Shown: positions 11,993 through 23,100 of the stretch, in pieces
Layout of the letters: each line of letters opens with the position of its first letter
Position numbering within the stretch: position 1 is the first letter of the stretch
Assembly: GCA_029168955.1 (NCBI GenBank)
Contig: JAPDOI010001219.1
Location: 124,001 to 188,000, forward strand
DNA: 64,000 nt
Direction of reading: 5' to 3'
From: Aplectana chamaeleonis
Taxonomy: Eukaryota; Nematoda; Chromadorea; Rhabditida; Cosmocercidae
Translations under genes and position numbers: made by a program
The notes under the pieces: generated by a model
Seen by the model: only the letters and a program-made list of their open reading frames with translations
What the model was told of the DNA's origin: nothing
The model's database searches: none

Positions 11993-12117
11993 AGGCGCAA
12001 AATCATTTCCGACGTATTAAACTCCAGTGCACTGAGCAGAATCAAGGGGAATTGAATATTTCAGAGAATTTCTTTTAATTGTCTTATAATATACAATCTT
12101 TCTCGTGAGCACTGCCT
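11993..12117. repeat. T-4: short TTAA-flanked element or fragment
   Basis: TTAA flanks both sides (11,989-11,992 and 12,118-12,121). The right tip is the complement of AGGCAGTGCTCACGAG; the left tip AGGCGC has drifted. A further GTGCCTTTAA end abuts it at about 11,978-11,987, so another partial T element may lie between 11,849 and 11,988. Confidence 0.4.
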
Positions 12118-12752
12118 TTAATTGCGAGTTTGATAAGGCGCCAGTATACCGCCCAGTCTAATTTACATACTTGCTAGTATCCGGCTGGCAGGTAACTTAA
12201 TCAACTCCGATAAGGCACAAGTAATTTGATTTGGCCGCGACAACTCGCAAGTAACTTGACTGAAAACTCAAGATCCGGACGACTATTTCATCATTTTTTG
12301 GGGAAGTTTAGGTACAACATTTGTTTGTACTCAAGGAGAGGTCACATGTTTGCTAGGAAATGAATGTTTTCGGCTTTTTTCATGAAAATTGTGTTGTTTG
12401 AAGGACTGAAAAATGTGCTTTTGAGCACATATGGGCGACTTTGGGAGTAAAAATGGTGTATGTAGATGTTTTGATTACTTCTGTGCCAGCAAGGTTTTGT
12501 ATGATGGTACAGGTTTATTTGGCCGACGTTTCGAGCAAATCCTCGTTTTTAAGGCCTGAAATTGTGCGAAACGTTGACTCGAAGCATACTCGGTCAAGCG
12601 CCTCTCCCTCTTTTCGGCTAGTTTCGACACCACCCACAGACTCCCAGTGAAGCGAACCCCCCGATGACGAACCAACCTCACACCGTACCACCAGTGACGA
12701 GCTCCACACTCGCAGTCGTGACGCAAGATGTATGTAGAGTTCGCGTAATAAT
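12118..12752. other. Nothing recognised
   Basis: The open frames at 12,441-12,726 overlap on opposite strands and show no domain. No repeat ends were found. Confidence 0.35.
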
Positions 12753-12872
12753 TTTAGTCTGATGAATGGACGGGCTGCGACGGTAGATCACCCCGTGCGA
12801 ATAGAAAGCCTATTCTTCAGTGAGGCCGCCAACCCCACTCGGCCAGGCGCCTGGTCCATGCGTCAGACTAAA
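12753..12872. repeat. Family J palindromic MITE, copy 1
   Basis: The ends are TTTAGTCTGATGAATGGAC and the complement of TTTAGTCTGACGCATGGACC. The middle carries CGACGGTAGATCACCCCG. Copies 2-4 are at 25,370-25,490, 25,980-26,103 and 30,060-30,179. It is about 120 bp long and non-coding. Confidence 0.7.
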
Positions 12873-12898
12873 TCGAGGACGGAAACCATATATACAGT

Positions 12899-13036
12899 CG
12901 GCATGAATCCTAGTGATACTTTGCGCTCCCTATTAAAAGTTGGCGCAAACTCGGTGCACCTATGTTATAGCATATTGCACCGAGTTCGCGCCAACTTTAA
13001 ATGGGGAACGTGAAGTATCACTAGGATCCATGCCGA
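12899..13036. repeat. Hairpin element, arms about 60 bp
   Basis: CGGCATGAATCCTAGTGATACTT on the left pairs with AAGTATCACTAGGATCCATGCCG on the right. Pairing continues through AAAGTTGGCGC and ACTCGGTGCA. Only about 10 bases separate the arms, so it forms a nearly complete hairpin. Only this copy was seen. Confidence 0.7.
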
Positions 13037-13206
13037 TGTTTCTTTGTTCTACAAAGTGGCTGAAATGTAATATGTATGGGCGCGTACAAAAACGCTCTAT
13101 TCTTTTACACGACATTTGCCACTCAACAATAATCTCTATTCCAACGGAACAGGTCTCGTGGTCGAACGAGAAATTTTGATTCTTGAGGAAGCGCACAATC
13201 GCTTGA

Positions 13207-13691
13207 AGGCAGTGTTCACGATAATCTTCAATTTTGAGATTATTCGCTGTATTGATTAAGTGTCCTCCGGATAGAGTTAAATCAACGTTGAAATTGAGAA
13301 AAACGCACCAGAAATACACGAAATCCTTGAGTATCACCTCACCTCTTAAGTATCACAGGGAATTGTTTGTTGTGACAATGAAATCTTTTGTGGACCCTTC
13401 CTTTGCAATTCTCTACTCTCTATTGCTCCGTTCTTTCCTTAGAGCCTAAACTAATTCTGCTTTGCATTAACTATTCTTCTATTTTCGGTCCACCCAATTT
13501 TCCATCGGTGACAGCATACAATGATCAGGTTTATCCAACCGGACAACTAGTCCATGTTATAGAATAATGTCAATGAAATACGACGTTTTAATGCGTTTCT
13601 CGCCGTTTCTTCGTAATTTGGTGACACTTGGAGGCCAAAGCATTGTTTTGTGTGAAAAACTCGGGGACGTGAATCATCGTGAACACTGCCT
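13207..13691. repeat. T-5: TTAA-type element, short-tip subtype
   Basis: The tips are AGGCAGTGTTCACGATAATC and its complement, flanked by TTGA and TTAA. It is 485 bp long. The interior is closely related to T-8 (45,205-45,688) and T-9 (49,519-55,220): all three share TTGTTGTGACAATGAAATC and CGCGTTTCTCGCCGTTTCTTC-like blocks. It is non-coding. Confidence 0.75.
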
Positions 13692-14273
13692 TTAAAGGCT
13701 CAGTACACCCTCAGATATGAATTTTGAGATTTCCATGTAATTGTGTAGAAGACCCCTCCTGTATAACAAGTGCCAAATGCGAGATCTCAATTCCTCCAAG
13801 TAGGCGAGATATAAGCGACCACCACAGGCCCGACCCCCTTCGCTCACCACTACAGGCTCGACCCCTTCCGGAATTTCGAACTCGATAGCGACTCGATGGA
13901 TGGATGAATTCCAACAAGTCGTCGTTCTTCAGTTCATTACCGGACTGCCTCCTTATCCTGGCTTTCTCTCACGCAACGATTGCGATTGAAGAGAATTACA
14001 TGCCTGAGCCAACTCGTCCACCAATTTTTCACCCTCAGAAACTACGCATCTTTGAAGAGCCATAACTTTGTTCAAAGGGGGTCTTGGACGATTTCAGAGA
14101 TACCTCTGTGATCAGCGTGTGACTCTCTCCAAGATAATCATAAAATCTGAAAAATAATTTTTTTTGGGTGTCCTGTGCCTTTAAGTGATCGGCAATCACA
14201 AGGCCACTGCGGAGGAGATTAAGTAGAAAGAGTGGCAGCAACAAGGTGGATTTTCCGTCAAGATAGAAGACAT
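13692..14273. other. Nothing recognised
   Basis: A short direct duplication of CCACCACAGGC/CACCACTACAGGC with CTCGACCCC occurs near 13,818-13,865. No gene or element ends were seen. Confidence 0.35.
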
Positions 14274-14587
14274 ACTGTGCTTCTCTGGGCCAAATTCCGG
14301 TCTGCAATTGCGTCTCGACACGCTTTGCGGCCGCACGCGCTCGAGTTAGTCGGGTTTCCAGCGCCAAAGCCGACTTGATGTGGCTTTTTTATACAATTTT
14401 CTCCAATTTTTCTTAGTTTCCAGTTTCCAAAACCCATCTATACTCAGCAGATCGGCGGCTGCGGCGCTGGAAGCTCTTCCGACTCGGGAGCGTGCGGCCG
14501 CAAAGCGTGTCGAGACGCAATTGCGGACCGCCGCAAAGCGTGTCGAGACGCAATTGCGGACCGGAGTTGGGCCCAGATAAGCACAGT
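14274..14587. repeat. TIR element (family D), copy 2
   Basis: The tips ACTGTGCTTCTCTGGGCC and the complement of ACTGTGCTTATCTGGGCCC bound about 314 bp. The interior matches 59-361. Near the right end, a 33-bp block (CCGCAAAGCGTGTCGAGACG, then CAATTGCGGA) is duplicated in tandem, unlike copy 1. Confidence 0.7.
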
Positions 14588-15167
14588 AACAGAAGTTACG
14601 GTCACGTAGGCTAGGCCGCACATTTTTGATAACAGAATGGGAAGTATATTGCCACGACGTTCCCAAACCAATATTCTGACTTCAATCGCACCTTTTGAGA
14701 GCAAAATAACGCTTACAAAGTTTTCCCGCAAGTCAGGGAATCCGCCCGTTGAGCTTTAGCCCCCTCGACCCCAATTTGACAAGATATGAACATGTGGTGA
14801 ATTACATTCGATTAGTCCGAATGCCGAGGAAATCAACGTCTCTTTTTGGGACTACGTGAAAAAAGGTGCTAGAGCAATCGCTTCATCAAATGGACCATCG
14901 GCGTCAAAAGATTATCGGTTCTGATATGATTAGTACCCCTAGATGCCTTCGGCGAATACTGTTATTTGTTCTATTTGTGTTCCGTTAGAATAGAAATTAC
15001 AGCTACTTAGCGTATATCATTGAAATTATTGTTGGGGTATCCACAAAATAGATAGCTGCGGAAACCTCAGAAACCTGTGCTGCGTCGTGTGCGCACACAA
15101 TAAATGTGGGGATCGATCGGCGGACAGGCGCGCGACCTGCTGGGTGGTCCGCAGCTATCCCTTTCGT
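14588..15167. other. Nothing recognised
   Basis: No exon of the downstream TMEM132 gene, and no repeat end, could be supported in this stretch. Confidence 0.35.
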
Positions 15168-16693
15168 GCATAGCTTCGTTGGGGTGCAGACAGCGGTCCG
15201 AGAGGTGAAGGTTGTTGGATGGGTTGACGAACAAAAAAGTGAAGGTTGTTTTCTCACCCTGATTTGAAGATTGAACATCATTTTCACCACTTCAAGTTTT
15301 CGGTCTTTTCGTCTTTTTTGTGCCTCAAACTTCATGAGGAAATCTGACCTCTACCAAAAAATTACAGGCTTCCCGCAGGTATCATTTTTATCTTTGGGGA
15401 GGGAAATCAAGCCAAAAAGTTTTTTTAGAACTTTCCGTAAAATTCTTCGACGAAAAGTTTTTTGAGGATCTACCGCGCTTTGGAACTCCGAACCAAGTTC
15501 GGCTTGCAAAGTGCCAGTTTTCCTCTCATAACTTTTTGCCCTCGGGAATAACCCTTTGTGAATGTTGTTTTTTGGAATCCTCATTAAATTCTGCATCGAA
15601 TATCGTTCTCAGGTTCGAAAAATATGTACGTACTCACTATTCCAGACTATTACGGTTTATAAAGTGCATTTTTTGTGCCTGAAGTTGTCGGTTTTTCGTT
15701 CATAACTTTTCTAAGGTAACAGATGGACTATTGGTGAAGGTTGTTGTCGGAATCTCCGAAGAATGCTACGTCGACCAGTGTTTCCAAGTTGGAAAAATAT
15801 TTCAGCCTAATTCGTTTTCCGAAACACCGGTTTCTCGCCTATAACTCTTTAACGGTCAAAGAAAGGGTTGTGGTGAGAATTCTTTTTAGAAATCTCGGTG
15901 AAATTCTGCGTCGAATGATATATCGGGTTCCTAACTTTGCTTGCCCCATAAACCAGACACGTCGGTGGAGCCAATCCCCGTTGTTGGCTCCAACAGAACT
16001 CTGCGTCTCTCATTTATATCATAGAGACAAGAGCACCCTATGGAGATCACTATGAAGCTCGGCTCCACCGACCTGGCTGGCTCATGGAGCGAGCAAAGTT
16101 AGTAACCTGATATATCAATCGACGCAGAAGTGGATTTCAAGAACAACTTTATCACAACCCTATCTCTAACGTTTAAAGAGTTATAGGCAAAAAACCGGTG
16201 TTTCGTAAAACGAATTAGGCTGAAGGATAAAGAAAATATTTTTCCAACATGGAAACACTAGTCGACGTAGCATTCTATGGAGATTCCGAAAACAACTTTC
16301 ACCAATGGTCCATCTGTTACCTTAGAAAAGTTAAGAACGAAAAAGCCATAACTTCAGGTACAAAAAATGCCCTTTATAAACCGAAATCGTCTGGAAGAGT
16401 GAGTACGTTTTTTTTTGAACCTGAGAACGATATTCGATGCAGAATTTCAAGAGGATTCCAAAAACTACCTTTACCAAATGTCTATCTCTAAGGCTAAAAC
16501 ACTTATGGACCAAAAAACCGGCAATGACATTCATCCCATCTTGAAAATGACTTTCATTAATGTCGGGTCATTTTCATTTTTTTCTGAGCGTTTCTTCTGT
16601 CGTCACTGGTTTTTGCAATGGTGAAGGTTCCCTCCTTCACCTATCTAGAGGTGGAGGTTGGCGGAGTACCCCTCCACCCAACGAAGCTATGCT
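15168..16693. repeat. Foldback F, copy 1
   Basis: The ends CATAGCTTCGTTGGGGTG (15,168) and the complement of CATAGCTTCGTTGGGTGGAG (ending 16,693) open two arms of about 700 bp. The arms share repeated short phrases such as GTTCATAACTTTT and GAATTCTGC(A/G)TCGAAT. The centre near 16,010 is a GGCTCCA pair. The same element, heavily interrupted, spans 49,313-59,149. It lies directly upstream of the first TMEM132 exon found, probably in an intron. Confidence 0.75.
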
Positions 16694-16816
16694 TTCGTGG
16701 CTACACTAACCGTAATAGCGTTTTTAATTTTCAGCGAAATATTCCCTCTGAAATTACAGAAATTGATTTGAGGTTAAAATGGCTTCCTCGCATACTCTCA
16801 CCAAACATTTTTGCAG

Positions 16817-17158
16817 AACACGGATTTGATCAACACCGGTGTGCTGTCGGGGCAGCAGAGCGCTACGTCAATGCGAGTTTACACCGCTTCGTTGGGTGGA
16901 GTGGTCCGCGACGTCACTGTTCGTTCGCATTGTATATCAGCAGAGTCGCGAGTGCTCAAAACAAGTCCAACATGCACTTCGGTCAGTTCAACTGCTGATT
17001 CATCCTGGTCTCACGCATGTGAGAATTCCCCATTCTTTCAGGTGTACGTCGACGGATCAGAACTGAGAGGGATGCAGAACCTGAAAGTGCACGTGCATTT
17101 CGAGAAATGGACCACATTCATCGCATTCACCGTTTGGTACCCACGCCTTCCAATCACA
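16817..17158 (+). CDS. TMEM132 exons a and b (middle Ig-like domain)
   Basis: Exon a, 16,817-16,981 (55 codons), begins after TTTTTGCAG with NTDLINTGVLSGQQ. Exon b, 17,042-17,158 (39 codons), begins VYVDGSELRGMQNLKV and ends FTVWYPRLPIT before GTGAGT. The 60-nt intron is GT-AG, phase 0. These match the vertebrate segments 'TDIMNTAVLTG', 'FVNGKE..RG' and 'VTVWVPRLPL', the most conserved part of the family. Both exons stay in one frame with cysteines in HC and TC at the family positions. Confidence 0.85.
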
Positions 17159-20100
17159 GTGAGTGAATAGTACTATGAGCCGAATGTATGTGCTGGGTGA
17201 TTTTATCCTTCAAAGGGTGCTTGATGCGGAATACTGCATAGATGTTGAACATGCCCTCGCTTGGCCCGTAGTTCACCTTTGGCATTTGGGATGTTTAGAG
17301 AGTGGGAGCAGATAACTGAAGTCTGTCCGAATGAGACTGCCCGCCTACGTGGTCGGCGTGCGTGTCGAAGGGCCACCGCAGAGGCATTTTTCGGCCGAAA
17401 CCTTTTTCAAAACTGCGGACAGCTGACTGAGATATTATTCAGCATGCGTCTTCGATTCATGCTATTCGAACTACAGGTCTGAAAAGTGCCTTCGCGAAAG
17501 CCGCTCGGCACGCACGCCTACCGCATGGGCGGACAGTCTTATTCGGATAGACTTTACTCAATTTCTGAGTCGAAATGTACTTTAGTCAAGGTGAGTCTAG
17601 CCGAATTTCAGTGAAGGCAACATTTGAGACTCGGCTGTAGTGCGTAATGTGACCCCGGAGTATATGGACGCCATTCAGTGCGGAGCAGTCAAGATTCAGT
17701 GAAGAAAGAGAAGATTTGGAAGACAGCGGCATAGCTGAAAAGCAAGTGCACTAATCCAAAGTCTTTGCTTGTTGGACTGAAGCATTCATTCCAATTATCA
17801 AGTGGAATAGCAAAGCTAAATAGCAGTGGAAGCAAAATAGTTTTTTCGAGAAATTATTCTTGTAAATTAATTAAGAAAACAAAAACTCGACAGAATCTCT
17901 AGCACAATTCCGGATAACGATAGGCTTGAAAATTCCACGTCGAGTGCTGAGCCTAAGAAGAGTCGTCATAGCCAATCCAATAGTAAACGAGAGATTTAAA
18001 AAATCACAGTTCCTCAAAAAAAAAAATCCTGAAACAAATCTGCGGAAGTTTCGAACGTATTAGAGTTAGAATGTCAACTTTTGTTATTTACAGTTCAGTT
18101 TGGAGAACACGAACATTTTAGAATTCTCAGAAGAGGAAAAAAATGTGTTTTTCAATGTGTTTCCCGATCCAACTTTTCTAGAAAAGAGCCGATTATTCAG
18201 CGATCCAGACAGACGTAAATTTGCAAAACCTCGATGGCTCTGCAGGACTAGCTCTCCTCTCTGTCACTCGGTACAGGTCTGTGGAAATCATCATAGCCAC
18301 GCGGGACCGAACCCCGTTCGCGCTGACGATAGCGTAGCGCACTACCAGTGTGCCACAGCGTTGCCGCCGTGTTCGCCACTGATTCCACTTGTGTTTTTCA
18401 GTTGTGGCTACGCGATTCGGTTCTGAATTCAATCTCTGGCTGGCCAATCACTATCTGGAAGAATCTGCAAGGCGATCGTCATCAAAAAGGAGCTGCCAAG
18501 CAGTTCGCATGTGGAAATCGCTTCCAACAGACTGAGGTGAGAGCTGATGTTAATTCAAATTCATTGATTCGTCGTAAACAGTCAGAAAACCAATCAGTTT
18601 TCAGCTTCGTGTGTTCGCTTCCTTCCAAGTCAGCGATGAACGCACTGGTGAGCGAATGTATTTGAGTGGTCATCGAGATATTATGTTTGATGTCACTTCA
18701 CTGGCCGCCGACAGGTACGTAAAGGTTTATGTTTATCATGGATGTATTATCAACAGGTAATGAGTGTCTCGAAAGCGTCTGTTCTCTCAACGTTAATTAC
18801 TTTGTTGCTCATTGAAAAATCTAGACATTCAAAGATTAAAGTCAAGAGGAAAGAGGCGGATTTCTCTGAAGTTGTCACTTGTCGAGATTGATTTCTGCAA
18901 TTGCTTGAAACCTATGTAGAAAGCAAAGTTTCGTCTGCAGATTTCTAATGCGCATTACATCACCAGTGTTCTGTTTTTCACTACATACACTGACGCTCGT
19001 AAGATTGGGTCCAAAGGCGCACGGGAACGCCTTTTCGCACAAGTATTGCACACTAAAATTGTACCCCCGACTGGTTTCTTTGTCCAACGAACCTCACATC
19101 CGGTATTGTATATATGATCATATACACTCAGCGTACGAGAGAAGGTAGCTCATTTCAGCATCGGAAGTTCCGATCGTTCAATTGCTACGATTCGAAACTA
19201 CAAAAATCGTGTGATTGTGCAAGCGATGCAGCCTGGAGAAACAAGGTAAACCAACATCTGATGAAAGTAGAACCACAGATCAATGGCGCGTTGTTCAGAT
19301 TAGTTATCAAAGCTCAGACACCAAACATCGACTTTGGCAGTACGACGCTGGTGGTGTCTTCTGAAGCAGTGACGGTGACTCGGATGACAGCGTTGCCGAT
19401 TGTGGAGATGAATATCAACATCGAGGCGACTGCCGGCAAGCGGGCGCAGTACGACGTGGTCACAGCTTTGGAGACCACCTTCCAGCATCGATATCAGGTG
19501 GAATAGAGATAATGTTACGTGTCTCCACTATATTTACGACCAGTTTGGATCAATACATTTTCCGATTTCAGCACGGATGTTTCTTCTACCGAGTGTTCTA
19601 TTCGGATGACACTATGGAGTTTCTAGATGACGTCACCGTTACCGATTTCACGCTAACGTCGCAGAGCTCCGACGAACGAGCAATCGCCATTGCACACAAG
19701 GTTCAAAACGGAATCGATATGATCGGTGAGTTCGGAAAGTGGCCAACGATTCAGAGAGCCTACCACGGCGTCCCAAATATTGCTTCGCTCACACATGATC
19801 AGTCAACGAGGCCATTCATTAGCGATATCAGCGACAAAGTCATACCGGACCTTTGTTTTGTCGACTTTCTTTAGAAAACCATAGCTGGGCGTCAGTGAAA
19901 AGAAAAACATATCATCTTCCAAACTCACCCTCATATGGCACCTCAATAGTGCACTAATAGTGATTGGTGGTGGCAGTGGCACCCAATCTCGAAATCTTTT
20001 CCGGGAAAAATTTGCTGTCCTTCAATTACATACTTTGGTTTCTGAAGCCCTTCCAATCGCCAACAACTTTGATGGACTTTGAATTTGTTGATGTTTTGAG

Positions 20101-23100
20101 GGCATAAGCTGCCATAGAACCGCGAGGTCGTTATTATTCTCAATTTTCGAGAATTTAAGCATTCAAAATTCAACTTCGAGTATGTGTAGGATGTGATTTC
20201 TGATGCCCTATAACATTTTGAAGCCAAAATAATTTCTCACAAAACCACTGCGCAGACTCCTGTGCGTTACTGTATACTTGTTTATGTGTAGTCCTTCTGA
20301 AACGGCCTTCCAGCAGCCACTTTTCACAACAGGGTCCACTAGTAGTAGACACGTACCTCCCAACTCAGCCATGAGTCGTACATCTGAACCTTCGTTGTGA
20401 ATTGCTTCTGTTTCCCACTTCCTCTGTACTAATCGGAGGTTAACCATTTCCTACCTCAAAAACTATTTAAAGGCAGTGGTCACGATGAAAACGTTATCGA
20501 AAAACTACGAAATTCAGCTTAGATCGAAAACAGCTAAAAATTATGAAGGTAGCGCGGTGAAAAACGGGCTAGAATCAGAGTTTTTAGGGCCCAAAGTTGC
20601 CAGTTCGTGCACAAGTGCACAGAGTCGCCCAAAACATCGCAGTCTCATGCCGAGCAGTCGAAAACTATCGAAATTCAGAGAAGGAAATAAATGCAAATTT
20701 ACCTAATAAAAATATTTGAACAATGAAAGCAAGCACTTCAGTCAATGTTTTTGACTAGATGCGTACATAAATATTCGAGCAGGTCAGTCCGAAGGTTAAT
20801 GTTCATTGATTGAAATTCCATTTCCAGCCAGCTGATGTTCTTGATATTAGAGATCATCGATGCCGATGATGTGGAGTGCGCTGCTCGTATGGAGGATCGC
20901 CTACTCGTTTGGCTAGAGTGTACGCGGAAGAAGTCGTCTACAACAGCCGTCATCATTCCAAAGTTAAAGATTCTCTACCTCCCAGAATTCACTTCTCACG
21001 AGTTCTGGAGCCAATTTTTTCGGTTGCGGGTCAGCATAAACCGGCGCTGCTGATCCGTTGTCTACTCATCCGTGCCAGAATCGAAGCAAACCCTGAATTC
21101 CTCGACGGATTCGATGGCCCTGCACCCAGTGTGGTACCTCAGCCGCTGCAGGGAGCGTTCAATGAAGCAAATGCAGGAAATGGACTCATGTGAAGAAATG
21201 TTCCGGACTCAGGTCCTTCAAGGATGCGGACAGCTCATACGTGTGCCCTAACTGCGTCCCCGTACCGACATATCAACCGACTCTCTAAAGATGATCCAGT
21301 GGAATATAAATGGTTTTCGCCACAAATCAGCGGAAATAGAAGCTCTTGCATACCGCGTAGGAGCTGACATTGTGGGACTTCAAGAGACTAAACTGGATCC
21401 CAATCAAGGATCACCGGTGGTTCGAGGCTACACATGCCTGAGAAATGACCGAACGAGTTCCGGAGGAGGTGTGGCCTTTCTGGTTAGAAACAACTTACAG
21501 TGCAGTGTGATCACTCCAGGAACCAGCGATGGTACGACCGAATGCATCTCCTTAGCTGTGGAAACTAAGGCTGGATCACTTCAAATTCACAATATCTACT
21601 CTCCGCCAAGATCCTCATGCCCACCCTCATATGAGCTGTCTATCGCCCAATTCTTGACGTGTGTGAAACCTACGATCGTCATGGGAGATGTAAACGCGCA
21701 TAGTCCTCTATGGTCGGAGGATGAGGAGGACCAACGCGGACAGGACTTAGAGGAGGAGATAGCGCAATCCAACTTTGTGATTTTGAACGAAGCCGCACAC
21801 CCAACAAGGAAACCGACGTATGGAAGACCCTCGTTACCGGACCTTTCGCTGTGCTCGCAGGATTTAGCATCGTCAGCACTGTGGGACACCATTAACACAG
21901 GCGCAAGTGACCACCTTCCTATCTTGATGGAGTTCAGAAACGAGGCCCTTATATCTTCCTCGCCGAGGAACACTTTCCTGAACTTAAAAAAGGCGGACTG
22001 GCCCAAATTCCTGGCGGTGCTGGAACAACAATCGGCGGATTTCGACTTCCGGGCCACTCCACTGGAAATGGATCGATTTCTCGCATCGGCCGTAAGGACA
22101 GCAACGTCACAATATATCCCTAAGGGCAGACGTAAGGCTTTTATGGCGGGACTGTCGGACACCGCTAAGGACCTCATATGTGAAAGAGGCTCGTTTAGAA
22201 GAACGGACCCTACCAACACCAGGATCCCTGAGCTGAACAGAGAAATCGCTAATGAAGTGAGGAAGGACCGACAGCAGACTTGGAGAGCTTTCGTGGAAGG
22301 CATAGATCATCGTACAAACTCGTCGAAGCTATGGGCAACCATGAAGGCTTTGGATGGCCGTTCAGTGAAACCCAATCCCTTCCAAATTCTGCATAGGGGC
22401 AGACCGTTGAACAACAAGAATGCAGCCAACCTTCTATGCAAACAGTTCAGTTCGCCATGCCCTCATAAAAGCATGAAGTCGTCATGAAGGACCTCCCGAT
22501 GGATCAAAAACTTTCCGAGAGAAGACGCTCCCATCATTTCGACAGCCCTCATCGACGCCGCCTTGAAGAAATGCAAGCCGTCTAGAGCGATGGAAACAAG
22601 TGGTGTGGCCCCTGTAATGCTCAAACATTCAGGACCAATTTTTCGGGAGTGCCTTAGAGCCCTCTTCAACCGAACCCTGCCAACTAGACTGATCCCGACG
22701 TCGTGGAAGGAAACGAGAATTTTCCCACCCTGAAGCCTGGAAAACCTGCAGAAGATCTGAATAGCTACAGACCTATTTCAAGCATTTCATCTATGGCACG
22801 CACTTGGGAAAGAACCATTCTCCCTACACTGCAGACGCACCTGCAAATCCCTGGATGGCAGAATGGTTTTCCGAAAGGGTCCCCCACAACCTCAGCGTTG
22901 GTCGAACTTACTGGATTCATCGCGGATGGGTTAGATGAGAAGAGACTGCCTAGCCGCTCAATTATGGTTGCACTCGACTTGAAAAAAGCATATGACACTG
23001 TTGTTATCTGCATTCTTTGTCAAAAGCTTGCGGAGTCATCCCTTTCGATAGGTTAAGCCCGATGGATTTCTAGCTACCTGAAAGGCAGGACAATACGGAC

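Noticed and set aside
16735..16773. Extra TMEM132 exon with EIFPLKLQKL after TTTTCAG
   Set aside because: It hits a stop in that frame, and the other frame does not match the phase of the next exon.
19726..19874. Extension of the TMEM132 exon through EFGKWPTIQ
   Set aside because: GTGAGT at 19,726 splices in phase to 25,091 and gives a near gap-free family match; the read-through has none.
20835..21053. TMEM132 exon at LMFLILEIIDADDV
   Set aside because: It sits inside T-6 near the start of LINE-C, and the g-to-h junction leaves no room for an exon.
21596..22303. 235-residue antisense ORF
   Set aside because: Shadow of the LINE-C endonuclease frame on the opposite strand.
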